Below are positions 29,519 to 39,393 of a DNA stretch of 64,000 nucleotides, in pieces. The notes beneath the pieces were generated by a model, which worked only from the letters and a program-made list of their open reading frames with translations, did no database searches and had not been told where the DNA came from. The DNA is taken from NCBI GenBank assembly GCA_018067045.1, contig JAGPVL010000035.1, forward strand, positions 1 to 64,000. The letters are read 5' to 3'. Numbering within the stretch: position 1 is the stretch's first letter; each line of letters begins with the position of its first letter. The DNA is from Gammaproteobacteria bacterium. GTDB taxonomy: Bacteria > Pseudomonadota > Gammaproteobacteria > Pseudomonadales > Alcanivoracaceae. The translations under genes and the position numbers were made by a program.

Positions 29519-30661
29519 TTACTTCAGCAACAACGCTGCAACGGCATCCGCCGCACGCTCACTGGCATTACGCTTTAGCTCGCGGTGAAGTTGTAAAAAA
29601 CGCTGTGCCAACGCTGCGCAGCTCTGCGGATTATCCAACCAGCGATTGACCTCTCGGGCAAGCGCCTCTGGCGTCATATCATTCTGAATAAGTTCAGGCA
29701 CCAGCTCTTCGCCACCCAGCAAGTTAGGCAAGCTCACAAACTGACTTTTCACCAAACGACTCATGATGGCGTAGGTGAAACCGGACGCTCGGTAGCCCAC
29801 CACCATCGGCTTCTTCAACAACAAGGCCTCTAGCGTCGCTGTACCGGATGCGAGCATCACCACATTCGCCGCCGCCATCGCCGCATGACTATCGCCGTGA
29901 ACAAGCGTCACGTTAGTTCGATCGACCAGCAAAGGCGCCAATTCTTGATGTCGTGCCTCACTCGCTGCTGGCACAACAAAATGAAGATTCGGGCGCGTTT
30001 CAGACAACAGATCCATCGCCGCCAGAAAGGTCGGCCAAATATAACGAACCTCGCCACCGCGACTACCGGGCAACACTGCCACCACTTCAGCATCTAACGG
30101 CAAACCGAGGCGCTCACGGGCGCCGCCCTGATCGACGTCCAGCGCAATCTCATCCGCCAATGGATGACCTACAAATTCGACTGGCGCATTGTGCTGTTGA
30201 TAAAAGCTCGCCTCAAAAGGCAGTAACGTGAGCATTAAATCAATGCTCTCACGAATACCCTTTACTCTACCCTGACGCCACGCCCAAACCGAAGGGCTAA
30301 CGTAATGCGCAGTACGCACGCCTAGCCCATGCAAACGTTTGGCGATCGGTAAATTAAAATCAGGGGAGTCGATGCCGATATATAAATCAGCTTTTTGAGC
30401 AAGAATGTATTCAATAAGATCACGTCGGCGACGTAATAATTCAGGAAGGCGACCGAGCACCTCGGTGATACCCATAACAGAAAGGCGGTCCATCTCGAAA
30501 TGCGACACAAGTCCCGCTGCCGCCATGCGTTTCCCGCCAACGCCAATAAATGTCATATCGGGAAAACGTTGCTGCAATCGATGCATCAAACCTGCGCCCA
30601 GAATATCTCCGGATGCCTCACCGGCAACAATCGCAACTTTAAAAGCAGAGGCGCCGTTCAT
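29519..30661 (-). CDS. lpxB: Lipid-A-disaccharide synthase
   Basis: 380 residues, GT19. Joins UDP-2,3-diacylglucosamine and lipid X. VAGEASGDILGAGLM at the N-terminus, YVSPSVWAWRQGRVK, and C-terminal MLASGTATLEALLLKKPMVVGYR. Start overlaps the lpxA stop by 4 bp, showing coupled translation. Confidence 0.97.
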   Translation of the reverse strand: MNGASAFKVAIVAGEASGDILGAGLMHRLQQRFPDMTFIGVGGKRMAAAGLVSHFEMDRLSVMGITEVLGRLPELLRRRRDLIEYILAQKADLYIGIDSPDFNLPIAKRLHGLGVRTAHYVSPSVWAWRQGRVKGIRESIDLMLTLLPFEASFYQQHNAPVEFVGHPLADEIALDVDQGGARERLGLPLDAEVVAVLPGSRGGEVRYIWPTFLAAMDLLSETRPNLHFVVPAASEARHQELAPLLVDRTNVTLVHGDSHAAMAAANVVMLASGTATLEALLLKKPMVVGYRASGFTYAIMSRLVKSQFVSLPNLLGGEELVPELIQNDMTPEALAREVNRWLDNPQSCAALAQRFLQLHRELKRNASERAADAVAALLLK

Positions 30662-31434
30662 TGTTCGCGAGTAATACCGCGTGCACTAGCCTTAATCGAA
30701 TCAACAAACATCGTCATCTCTGCGCTCGATGATGCTTGCGGAACGAGTAACTCAAGCGCCTCAGCAAGGGTGTGGCCCTTGCGGTACAACACTCGATAAG
30801 CGCTACGCAATGCCGTAATCAGATCCTTGCTGTAACCGCGTCGTCTCATACCTTCAACATTCATGCCGCGCGCGCGCGCGGGATAACCTTGCACCATCAC
30901 AAATGCAGGAATATCCATATTAACGACGGAATAAAGCGACGTCATAGCGTATGTACCGACCTTGCAAAACTGATGAACGCCGGTAAAGCCGCCCAAAATA
31001 ACACCGTCGCCAACATGAACATGACCCGCTATGGTGGCGTTATTCGCAAAAATGCAATCATTGCCAACGATACAATCATGGGCAACATGAACGTTTGCCA
31101 TAAACAAATTATTGCTACCAATACGGGTAATACTATTGTCTTGTACCGTGCCACGGTGAATCGTCACGCCTTCACGGATGACATTGTTATCGCCAATTTC
31201 TAAACGCGTTGGCTCGCCATTGTATTTTTTGTCTTGGCAGTCTTCGCCAACAGACGAAAACTGGAAAATTTTATTCCCGGCGCCAATCTTCGTCGGACCG
31301 CGCAAGACCACATGCGGACCCACCACTGTGCCGGCGCCAATCACAACATCGGCACCAATCACACTGTAAGGCCCCACCTGTACATCGGGGGCTAACTCAG
31401 CACTCGGGTCAATAATAGCCGTCGGGTGTATCAT
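30658..31434 (-). CDS. lpxA: UDP-N-acetylglucosamine O-acyltransferase
   Basis: 258 residues; left-handed beta helix of hexapeptide repeats, C-terminal helical domain. First step of lipid A synthesis. Catalytic His in NVHVAHDCIVGND; FTGVHQFCKVGTYAM. Directly upstream of lpxB with a 4-bp overlap; 44 bp after fabZ. Confidence 0.97.
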   Translation of the reverse strand: MIHPTAIIDPSAELAPDVQVGPYSVIGADVVIGAGTVVGPHVVLRGPTKIGAGNKIFQFSSVGEDCQDKKYNGEPTRLEIGDNNVIREGVTIHRGTVQDNSITRIGSNNLFMANVHVAHDCIVGNDCIFANNATIAGHVHVGDGVILGGFTGVHQFCKVGTYAMTSLYSVVNMDIPAFVMVQGYPARARGMNVEGMRRRGYSKDLITALRSAYRVLYRKGHTLAEALELLVPQASSSAEMTMFVDSIKASARGITREQ

Positions 31435-31478
31435 CTTTTACCTGCTAAGGTTAGCTTCTCAGTATGCACCAAAACGCG

Positions 31479-31919
31479 CTACTCCTCCCGTGGCTGCTCC
31501 GCAACAATCAGCTCTGCTGACGCTGCCAACTCACCATTAACCCGCGCCTCACCGGAGAATTTCAGAATATTGCGCTTTACCGCCACCAACGTGGCCGTCA
31601 ACTCAAGTTGATCTCCCGGAACGACTCTGCGCTTAAAGCGTGCTTTATCAACACCACACAGAACGTACATGCTGTTATCTGATGGCCTTTTTCCCTGCGA
31701 AACAAAACCAAGGACACCCGCCGCCTGAGCCAACGCTTCGATAATTAACACGCCTGGCATAATCGGCTGGTTCGGAAAATGGCCGTTAAAAAAAGGCTCG
31801 TTATTCGAAACGTTTTTAATCGCCACAACACTTTTACCGACCTCAACACTTAGAACTCGGTCAATTAACAAGAAAGGGTAACGATGCGGAAGGTAGTTCC
31901 TAACTTCAATCTGATCCAT
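31479..31919 (-). CDS. fabZ: 3-hydroxyacyl-ACP dehydratase FabZ
   Basis: 146 residues, hot-dog fold. LPHRYPFLLIDRV at the start; active-site His in NGHFPNQPIMPGV and Glu in LIIEALAQAAG. Dehydrates 3-hydroxyacyl-ACP, competing with LpxA/LpxD for substrate. Between lpxD and lpxA in the standard order. Confidence 0.97.
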   Translation of the reverse strand: MDQIEVRNYLPHRYPFLLIDRVLSVEVGKSVVAIKNVSNNEPFFNGHFPNQPIMPGVLIIEALAQAAGVLGFVSQGKRPSDNSMYVLCGVDKARFKRRVVPGDQLELTATLVAVKRNILKFSGEARVNGELAASAELIVAEQPREE

Positions 31920-32029
31920 AAGATTCCTGTCCTGATGGGAACGGCGCAGAGTTACTCACTACGCCAATACCGCCCAACCGTAATGGGCAGTTTCTAGCAA
32001 TATCTGGGTAATAAAACCAAGCCTCTAGT

Positions 32030-33052
32030 TTACGGCTTATCCCCACTAGATTTCTCTAGCGCCTTAACACGTCGAAACAATTCATCTAATTGGCGAAACC
32101 GAACGGCATTTTTCCGCCAAGCCGCATGATCGTCATGTGGAACCCCTGATGCGTAAACACCCGGTTTTTTAATGGAGCGGGTCACCATGGTCATACCCAG
32201 CACCTGCACGCCATCGCAAATATCAAGGTGTCCTGCAATACCGACTTTGCCGGCAAAAATACAGTTCTCGCCAATGGTCACACTACCGGCAATACCGACT
32301 TGCCCTGCAATAGCAGAGTGCCGGCCAATACGAACGTTGTGGGCAATATGGACCTGATTATCGATAATCACCCCATCAGCAATAATGGTATCTTCTATCG
32401 CGCCACGATCAACCGAACAACAGCTGCCTAGCTCGACATCTGAACCAATCTTCACGCCGCCAACCTGTGCAATCTTCGTCCAGCCGTCGCGCCCAGGCGC
32501 AAAACCAAAACCGTCCGACCCGATTACCGTATTGGCATGAATAATACAGCGCTCTCCAATACTCACACCGTGATACACCGTGACGTTTGGCCACAAGCGT
32601 GTGCCGGCGCCAATGCGTGAACCCGCACCAACGAAAGCTCCTGCCATGAGCGTCACGCCATCGGCGATCTCCGCACCCTCTTCTACCACGGCATTAGGAC
32701 CAATGCTGGCAGACGCGGATACCCGAGCCGTGGCAGCCACAACAGCAGACGGATGCACACCGGTAGGCCCCACAGGCGCAGGGTCAAAAAAACGGCTGAT
32801 CAGAGCAAACGCTTTATAGGGATCCGCCACCGCTAACGCGGGCACCGGCGAAAACGGCACCTCGTCAGGAGTACATATCACCGCTGCGGCGTCACTCTGC
32901 TCTAAGTAAGATCGAAACTTTGGATTGGCAAGAAACGCCAGCTGATCAGGGCCAGCACCCTTGAGGGTGCCCAGAGCGCGCACAGCAATGCGCCCGTCGC
33001 CGTGAAGCTCAGCGCCAATTTCTACTGCAATTTCGGCCAATGTTAATCCCAT
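32030..33052 (-). CDS. lpxD: UDP-3-O-(3-hydroxyacyl)glucosamine N-acyltransferase
   Basis: 340 residues. N-terminal uridine-binding domain (~1-100), hexapeptide beta helix (~105-300) with catalytic His in VHIAHNVRIGRHSAIAGQ, and a C-terminal helix. Third step of lipid A synthesis. 27 bp after skp, 110 bp before fabZ. Confidence 0.97.
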   Translation of the reverse strand: MGLTLAEIAVEIGAELHGDGRIAVRALGTLKGAGPDQLAFLANPKFRSYLEQSDAAAVICTPDEVPFSPVPALAVADPYKAFALISRFFDPAPVGPTGVHPSAVVAATARVSASASIGPNAVVEEGAEIADGVTLMAGAFVGAGSRIGAGTRLWPNVTVYHGVSIGERCIIHANTVIGSDGFGFAPGRDGWTKIAQVGGVKIGSDVELGSCCSVDRGAIEDTIIADGVIIDNQVHIAHNVRIGRHSAIAGQVGIAGSVTIGENCIFAGKVGIAGHLDICDGVQVLGMTMVTRSIKKPGVYASGVPHDDHAAWRKNAVRFRQLDELFRRVKALEKSSGDKP

Positions 33053-33079
33053 AGCGTGTTCCGATCTCGCCGAGTCTAA

Positions 33080-33580
33080 TTACTTCATCTGATTCATTTT
33101 TTGCGTAACTTTACGCGTAATATCAATCTCTTCTTTCGCAAATAGCGCTGCTTGGCGCGTCAACACTAGGTCGTACTTGCCTTCTTTCGCAATTTCGTCA
33201 ACGGCCTGCTTCAAACGTGGCTCCATCAACTGCAGCATTTCATTGCGGTCAGATTCAATACGTTTTTGCGCCAACTGCTGACGTGAACGGAAGTCATTCA
33301 TTTTAGCATCACGCTGATCAGACAAAGACTTCTGTTTGTCTTTACTCATGGTCAGGCCATCTTTCTTAAGGCTTTCTTCAATAGCCAAAATTTCATCACG
33401 AAGCTTCATCATTTCAGCTTCTTTATTCTTCATATCCGTTTCAAGCTTGCCTGTACGCGTTTTGACTTCAGTGGTTTCTGCAATCGCACCAATTGGATCG
33501 ATAACCGCGATTTTAATTTCTGCCATCGCCAGCGATGGGGCCAGTACCAATGCCAGGACTGCGAGTTTAATTGTTTTCAT
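33080..33580 (-). CDS. skp: Periplasmic chaperone Skp (OmpH)
   Basis: 166 residues. Signal peptide (MKTIKLAVLALVLAPSLAMA), then a short beta body and long charged coiled-coil arms (residues ~45-130, Lys/Glu/Met-rich). Carries unfolded outer-membrane proteins to BamA, encoded 8 bp upstream. Confidence 0.93.
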   Translation of the reverse strand: MKTIKLAVLALVLAPSLAMAEIKIAVIDPIGAIAETTEVKTRTGKLETDMKNKEAEMMKLRDEILAIEESLKKDGLTMSKDKQKSLSDQRDAKMNDFRSRQQLAQKRIESDRNEMLQLMEPRLKQAVDEIAKEGKYDLVLTRQAALFAKEEIDITRKVTQKMNQMK

Positions 33581-33588
33581 AGTGCCTC

Positions 33589-35943
33589 CTAGAACACCTG
33601 ACCGAGCGAGAACTGGAATGTCTCTGTATCGTCACCAGGCTGATCTTTTATGGGTTTAGCGAAGTTAAAGCTGAGCGGGCCAATTGCAGTCAACCAAGTA
33701 AGGCCAATACCTGCAGAGTAGCGTAACTCAGAAGTATCAAACTCGAACAGACTGTCTGTCTGCTCGGTCTGAAACACGTTGCCGACATCCGCATACAAGA
33801 ACGTGCGGATGCTACGACTATTCGGTGCAAACGGCGTTGGGAAAATAAGCTCTACGCTACCTTCTACCAACATATTGCCGCCAAGCGGATCTGGATCAGG
33901 ATCAACTTGGCCATTCACAACATACGCCAACGCGGGCGAACGCGGGCCAAGCGAGCGAGACTCATAGCCCCGTACCGAGCCTATGCCGCCAGAATAAAAG
34001 TTTTCATAGAACGGCAAGACAAAATCATCGCCATAGCCATCGCCGTAACCGAGGTCACTACGGGCACGCAATACCCAGCTTTTGCTAATCGGGAAATAAC
34101 GCTGCCCACTCCACGTCATTTTATAGAAAAGGTAATCACTACCGGGGACAGCCACTTCTAGACCTAGGTTCTGCGACCAGCCGCGATCCGGCAACACACC
34201 ACGGTTAAGCGTGCTTTTTTGCCATCCCACATTCGCCTTCAACGCGTCAAACGTGGTGCCTTCTGCTATCAAGAAACGGGCGATATCAACCGCAACGAAA
34301 TCACCGGTAGTAATATCAATGCGATCAACACCCAGACCAAAACTCAAACGTGAGTACTCAGAAATTGGGTAACCGTACGTCACGCTAGCGCCGGCGCGGT
34401 CCGCAGCATAAGACGCAACTGACGTCTCATCGTAATCAATGGCAGAATAAAACAAGCTAAAGCCACGACTAACGCCATCAAGAGTGTAGTAAGGGTTGTA
34501 GTGGGAAAAGCTATACGAATCGCGAACATCACTGCGACTCAGCGAGAACGACACGCGGTTACCAGAGCCGCGGAAATTATTCTGGCTCACATTGGCGCCG
34601 AAAATCGCTCCACTCGCGTCGGAATAACCAATATTGGCTCCAATAGAACCAGACGGCTGCTCCTCAACCTTATATTCCACATCAACCAAGTCGTCCGCAC
34701 CAGGAATGCGCATAGTTTCGGCGTCTACCGTGCTAAAGAAGCCCAAGCGCTGCAAGCGACTACTCGACAAATCAATTAAAGACGAATTTGCAGGCGCGGT
34801 TTCAAACTGACGCATTTCACGGCGTAGAACTTCGTCCGCCGTTTTATCATTGCCGCTATAACTAATACGCCTAACATAAACCTTACTGCCTGGCTCAACG
34901 AAAAAGGTCACGTCTACCGTATCGTCTTCTTCGTTCACTTCGGTAATGCCGTTAACTTCAGAAAAGGTATAACCTTCATTGCCAAGCCTGCGGGTCAACA
35001 GGTCACTGGTGTAGGTCAGCAACTGCTGAGAAAAGATTTGCCCCTTGCGCACGACCAATAACGGCTTCAGCTGTTCTTCATCAACAATAAGGTTACCCGA
35101 CAACTTAACCTCACCGACTTTGTAACGCTTTCCTTCAACAACATTTGCAGTGATAAACACTTCACGACGATCAGGTGTCACAGCGACCTGAGTCGACTCG
35201 ATGGAGAAATTAATATAGCCGCGATCAAGATAGAATGAGCGCAACTTTTCTAAATCCCCAGAAAGACGCTCGCGGGCGTACTTGTCATCGCCTTTAATAA
35301 AGGACCAAAAGTGCGAAGGCTTTAGCTCAAAGTTTTGTAGAATTTCTTCATCCGGGTAAATGCTATTACCGACGATATTAATATCTTGGATCCGCGCAGC
35401 CTTGCCCTCGTAAATCTTAATTTTTAGTGCTACGCGATTACGTGGCAACGGCACCGTTTCGGTATCAACCGACGCGCCGTAACGCCCTTGGGAAACATAT
35501 TGACGCTGCAGTTCACCGGTAATGCCGGCAACGGTAGAGCGACGATAAACAGCCCCCTCAATAAGACCGGACTCCTTCAGCCCTTTACGTAACTGATCTT
35601 CATCAATGGACTTATTGCCCTCTAGCTCAATGCGCGCAATAGAAGGACGCTCAGAGACAACAACCACCAACACATCGCCGTCACGGCCAACCTGCACGTC
35701 TTCAAAATCACCGCTGCCATACAGGCGCTTAACCGCGTCGGCCAAACCTGCTGCATCGACAACATCACCATCTTTAATCGTCAGATTGAGGAACACACGC
35801 TCAACCGGGAGGCGTTGCAACCCCTCAATACGAATATCTTTCACTCGAAAAGCATCAACTGCTTGCGCATGAGCGCTTAACAGCAGCAATAAAACGCCCA
35901 GTGACTTAATTAAAACGCGCAAAAAAATGCCCCCGAAATTCAT
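33589..35943 (-). CDS. bamA: Outer-membrane assembly factor BamA
   Basis: 784 residues. Signal peptide, five POTRA domains (~25-420, RIEGLQRLPVERVFLNL in the first), and a C-terminal 16-strand Omp85 barrel with GGIGSVRGYESRSLGP (the VRGY loop 6 motif) and terminal Phe. Inserts beta-barrel proteins. Between rseP and skp as expected. Confidence 0.97.
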   Translation of the reverse strand: MNFGGIFLRVLIKSLGVLLLLLSAHAQAVDAFRVKDIRIEGLQRLPVERVFLNLTIKDGDVVDAAGLADAVKRLYGSGDFEDVQVGRDGDVLVVVVSERPSIARIELEGNKSIDEDQLRKGLKESGLIEGAVYRRSTVAGITGELQRQYVSQGRYGASVDTETVPLPRNRVALKIKIYEGKAARIQDINIVGNSIYPDEEILQNFELKPSHFWSFIKGDDKYARERLSGDLEKLRSFYLDRGYINFSIESTQVAVTPDRREVFITANVVEGKRYKVGEVKLSGNLIVDEEQLKPLLVVRKGQIFSQQLLTYTSDLLTRRLGNEGYTFSEVNGITEVNEEDDTVDVTFFVEPGSKVYVRRISYSGNDKTADEVLRREMRQFETAPANSSLIDLSSSRLQRLGFFSTVDAETMRIPGADDLVDVEYKVEEQPSGSIGANIGYSDASGAIFGANVSQNNFRGSGNRVSFSLSRSDVRDSYSFSHYNPYYTLDGVSRGFSLFYSAIDYDETSVASYAADRAGASVTYGYPISEYSRLSFGLGVDRIDITTGDFVAVDIARFLIAEGTTFDALKANVGWQKSTLNRGVLPDRGWSQNLGLEVAVPGSDYLFYKMTWSGQRYFPISKSWVLRARSDLGYGDGYGDDFVLPFYENFYSGGIGSVRGYESRSLGPRSPALAYVVNGQVDPDPDPLGGNMLVEGSVELIFPTPFAPNSRSIRTFLYADVGNVFQTEQTDSLFEFDTSELRYSAGIGLTWLTAIGPLSFNFAKPIKDQPGDDTETFQFSLGQVF

Positions 35944-36029
35944 AGCCTAAATTCATGCTGTAATTCACCCGATCACTTGATGCCATGACTTCATACCGTT
36001 GCGGCAAGCCGTAACTTTAGTCCAGCTCA

Positions 36030-37358
36030 TCATAAAAAATGGCGAACGATATCGTTGTAAATAGCCAACACCATCAAACACACGACCAGTGCCAAGCCAA
36101 CCGACTGCGCGGCCATAAGGAAGCGCTCAGGCAATGGCCGCCTAGCAATCATTTCAATAACGCCAAAAACTATCCAGCCGCCGTCGAGCATAGGTACAGG
36201 CAATAAATTAATGACGCCAAGGCTGATGCTTAAAAAGGCTAAGAAGCCCGCAAAGGCAACCCAACCTAAAGACGCCGTACTACCTGCCGCGTCCGCAATG
36301 GTTAACGGCCCACCTAGGGTTTTCACCGATAACTGCCCAGTGACCAGCTTACCAATCGAGCTAATCATCGTGACAACCTGTGAGCCGACTCGCTGCACGG
36401 CCATCGTCATTGCCGACAGCGGACCATAATGAATATGTCGCACATCGGCAACGTCCTCACCTGGACGCACACCCGCAAGGCCAAGAATGACACCATCGCG
36501 ATCAATTTTTTCAGGGATCAAGGTGATCCGGACATCTGAACCATCACGCTTGACTAAATGCTCCAGCGCGATCTCTGGGCTTGCCTGAACGACACCCACC
36601 CAGTCTTGCCAACCGCTAATCGCCTTGCCATCCACCGACACAATAAGATCGCCGCTGAGCAGCCCAGCACGCTCTGCAGCACTATCGGCGCCGACGTCAC
36701 CGACCAAAGCCTTAAAGGGTCTCGGCTTTAAACCCAGCGCTTCCATTGGATGGGTTTCTTGGGCATCAGCCCAGTCCGCCAGCGGCAGTTGCAACAAACG
36801 CTCTTCACCCGTGGCGTCTTTGACGCGCAAAGGAGCCGTGTCACGCTCGCCAGCATAGTCGAGCAACGCCGTAATAACTTGAGGCCAGTTTTGTGTTTGA
36901 TGATTGCCGAGTGACAAGATTTCGTCATCCGCGTGCAGACCGGCGGCGGCCGCCGCGGTGCCAGCAACTGGTTCTGCAAGATAAGGAATGCGGCCGCTTT
37001 CGCCGCCAAGCATCATTAGCCAATACAGCACGACCGCCAACAATAAATTCGCTAACGGCCCGGCCGCGTAGGTAATCACACGCTGCCAAGCAGGCTTACC
37101 GGAAAACTCTTCATGCTGCTCGTCTTCACCAACATCACAATCACGGCGATCCAGCGGTTTAACGAACCCGCCTAAAGGTAACGCGGCGACTTTAAAGTCA
37201 GTGCCCGCTTTATTGCGCCACGCAAACAGCTGTGGGCCAAAACCAATCGAAAAGGTCAGCACGCGCACGCCAAAAAGACGCATCGCCAGATAGTGACCAT
37301 ATTCGTGAATGGCAACGATCAAAATAATGGCAACAATAAAAGCAAAGAGACTCGTCAC
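36030..37358 (-). CDS. rseP: RseP site-2 metalloprotease
   Basis: 442 residues, inner-membrane zinc protease. HEYGH in the first TM segment (AIHEYGHYLAMRLFG), two PDZ domains (~115-300), and LLPVPMLDGG near the C-terminus supplying the Asp ligand. Cleaves the anti-sigma factor RseA and residual signal peptides. 2 bp after dxr. Confidence 0.96.
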   Translation of the reverse strand: MTSLFAFIVAIILIVAIHEYGHYLAMRLFGVRVLTFSIGFGPQLFAWRNKAGTDFKVAALPLGGFVKPLDRRDCDVGEDEQHEEFSGKPAWQRVITYAAGPLANLLLAVVLYWLMMLGGESGRIPYLAEPVAGTAAAAAGLHADDEILSLGNHQTQNWPQVITALLDYAGERDTAPLRVKDATGEERLLQLPLADWADAQETHPMEALGLKPRPFKALVGDVGADSAAERAGLLSGDLIVSVDGKAISGWQDWVGVVQASPEIALEHLVKRDGSDVRITLIPEKIDRDGVILGLAGVRPGEDVADVRHIHYGPLSAMTMAVQRVGSQVVTMISSIGKLVTGQLSVKTLGGPLTIADAAGSTASLGWVAFAGFLAFLSISLGVINLLPVPMLDGGWIVFGVIEMIARRPLPERFLMAAQSVGLALVVCLMVLAIYNDIVRHFL

Positions 37359-37360
37359 AC

Positions 37361-38557
37361 TTACCTACTTAAGCTGGTGATGTGTGCATCAACAAAACGC
37401 CGCGTTGCCGCGTCGACTGCCAATACTTCTTCAACTGTTTTACACGTCGGCGCGAGCATTTTGTCCAATGCCGTCGCCGCGCAATGACTGATATCCATAA
37501 AACCAATTTGGCCAGCCAGAAAAGCGGCTACTGCCACTTCGTTTGCCGCGTTCAGCACGGCTGTTGCGGTTCCGCCCGCTTCCAGCGCTTCGCGTGCAAG
37601 TCTTAAGCACGGAAAACGTTCCATATCCGGCGCTTCAAATTGCAACTCACTCATCTGAGTGAAATCCAGACGTGTTGCCCCAGAGGCAACACGGTCAGGC
37701 CAAGCCAATGCACAGGCAATGGGCGTGCGCATATCCGGTGTTCCCAACTGCGCCAATACGGAGCCATCTTCGTATTCGACCATGGAATGAATCACGCTTT
37801 GCGGATGCACCACCACATCAATTTTCTCGGAGGGCATGGCAAACAACCAACTCGCCTCAATTAACTCCAGCCCCTTATTCATCAAGGTGGCGGAATCGAC
37901 CGAAATCTTCGGCCCCATATCCCAATTCGGGTGACGCACCGCTTGCTCTGGCGTCACATTCATTAATGCTTCTTTGTCGAGCGTTCGAAACGGACCACCG
38001 GAGGCCGTTAGTATCAACCGTGTAACACCGGCATTTTTCTGGCCGCCTTTCATGCTCGCCGAATTGCCATGAGGCATGCACTGGAAAATGGCGTTGTGCT
38101 CAGAATCCAACGGCACTAACTCAGCGCCAGATGCTTCCACCGCATCCATAAAAATCTTACCAGTAACCACCAGTGCTTCTTTATTCGCCAGCAAAATGCG
38201 TTTGCCCGCGTGCACTGCCGCCATGGTTGGCTCCACACCTGCGGCGCCAACAATAGCCGCTACCACTACATCCGCGTCCGGATGCGCTGCCACCATGTTC
38301 AGCGCTTCGTCGCCACCGAGCACCTCGACGTCTGACCCAGCCGCCGCAAGATGGTTCCGGAGCGCCAGCGCTGCCGCCTCGTCACGTAACACTGCGTAAC
38401 GTGGCTTAAACGCCAAACATTGCTCCGCCAACGCCTGCCAACGAGTAAACGCCGCCAACGCAAAAGGCCGATAACGATCGGGGTGCAACGCTAAAACCTC
38501 GAGGGTTTGTACACCTATGCTGCCGGTCGCGCCAAGGATGGTGACCTGCTGGACCAT
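37361..38557 (-). CDS. dxr: 1-deoxy-D-xylulose 5-phosphate reductoisomerase
   Basis: 398 residues. NADPH motif ILGATGSIGVQTLEVL, ILLANKEALVVTG, LVPLDSEHNAIFQC, and ILTASGGPFRTL. Second MEP pathway step. Starts on the last base of cdsA and is followed by rseP after 2 bp. Placement between cdsA and rseP is pseudomonad-like, not E. coli-like. Confidence 0.97.
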   Translation of the reverse strand: MVQQVTILGATGSIGVQTLEVLALHPDRYRPFALAAFTRWQALAEQCLAFKPRYAVLRDEAAALALRNHLAAAGSDVEVLGGDEALNMVAAHPDADVVVAAIVGAAGVEPTMAAVHAGKRILLANKEALVVTGKIFMDAVEASGAELVPLDSEHNAIFQCMPHGNSASMKGGQKNAGVTRLILTASGGPFRTLDKEALMNVTPEQAVRHPNWDMGPKISVDSATLMNKGLELIEASWLFAMPSEKIDVVVHPQSVIHSMVEYEDGSVLAQLGTPDMRTPIACALAWPDRVASGATRLDFTQMSELQFEAPDMERFPCLRLAREALEAGGTATAVLNAANEVAVAAFLAGQIGFMDISHCAATALDKMLAPTCKTVEEVLAVDAATRRFVDAHITSLSR

Positions 38558-39393
38558 TACAGCCCTCCAGGCAATGACGCCCAGCTAAAGCCAGCCAGCG
38601 CCACAGGCAGTGCCGCGGTTACACTATCGATACGATCAAGCATGCCGCCATGACCCGGCAAAATAGTGCCGCTATCTTTCACGCCGGCCTGACGCTTAAC
38701 CATGCTTTCGAATAAATCACCGAGCACCGACGCCAACACCGTCACCACCGCGACGGCTAAAATTGCCACGCGATCACCGCTAATAGGGACTAGCCACGTC
38801 ACCACGCCAACAACCGTTAACGCCAGCGCAACGCCACCGAGCAAGCCTTCAATAGTTTTACCCGGGCTCACATCAGGTGCCAGCTTATGCCGGCCCAGTG
38901 CTCGGCCCGCGAAATACGCACCAGTATCCGCCGCCCAAACCCACAGTAAAATAAACATTAGCGCCCAAGCGCCAGCCAAACCTAACGCGCCTTGGTCTTG
39001 TATCTGCACAACGGCTTGCCAACTGGGTACCAACAACAACAAACCAATCACCGACTGAACCGGTAAACGGTGCCAAGCTGCCGCACCACGCGGATAGGCC
39101 AACACCAAACCGAGCGCCAACAACCACCATGCGGGCAACCACGTTAACAACCACACAGGGCGATACAGTTCAGACAACACCATGCCGCCAAGCAGCGCGA
39201 CACACCATAAAACGCGCAGCGGCTTGTTCACCGAGGATTGGGTCACCGAACGCATCATGCCCGCCCATTCCCAACCGGCCACCAAAAAGAATGCGCCCGC
39301 CACACAAGCGAACGCGTCACGTTCAAGGTAAAAGACTGAACCGACCACAATCGGCAGCAACACCAACGCGGTAGCAATACGCGTCATTAACAT
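38557..39393 (-). CDS. cdsA: Phosphatidate cytidylyltransferase
   Basis: 278 residues, about eight TM segments. PROSITE CdsA signature present (SMVKRQAGVKDSG then ILPGHGGMLDRID), plus SPGKTIEGLLGG. Makes CDP-diacylglycerol. Overlaps uppS by 7 bp and dxr by 1 bp. Confidence 0.96.
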   Translation of the reverse strand: MLMTRIATALVLLPIVVGSVFYLERDAFACVAGAFFLVAGWEWAGMMRSVTQSSVNKPLRVLWCVALLGGMVLSELYRPVWLLTWLPAWWLLALGLVLAYPRGAAAWHRLPVQSVIGLLLLVPSWQAVVQIQDQGALGLAGAWALMFILLWVWAADTGAYFAGRALGRHKLAPDVSPGKTIEGLLGGVALALTVVGVVTWLVPISGDRVAILAVAVVTVLASVLGDLFESMVKRQAGVKDSGTILPGHGGMLDRIDSVTAALPVALAGFSWASLPGGL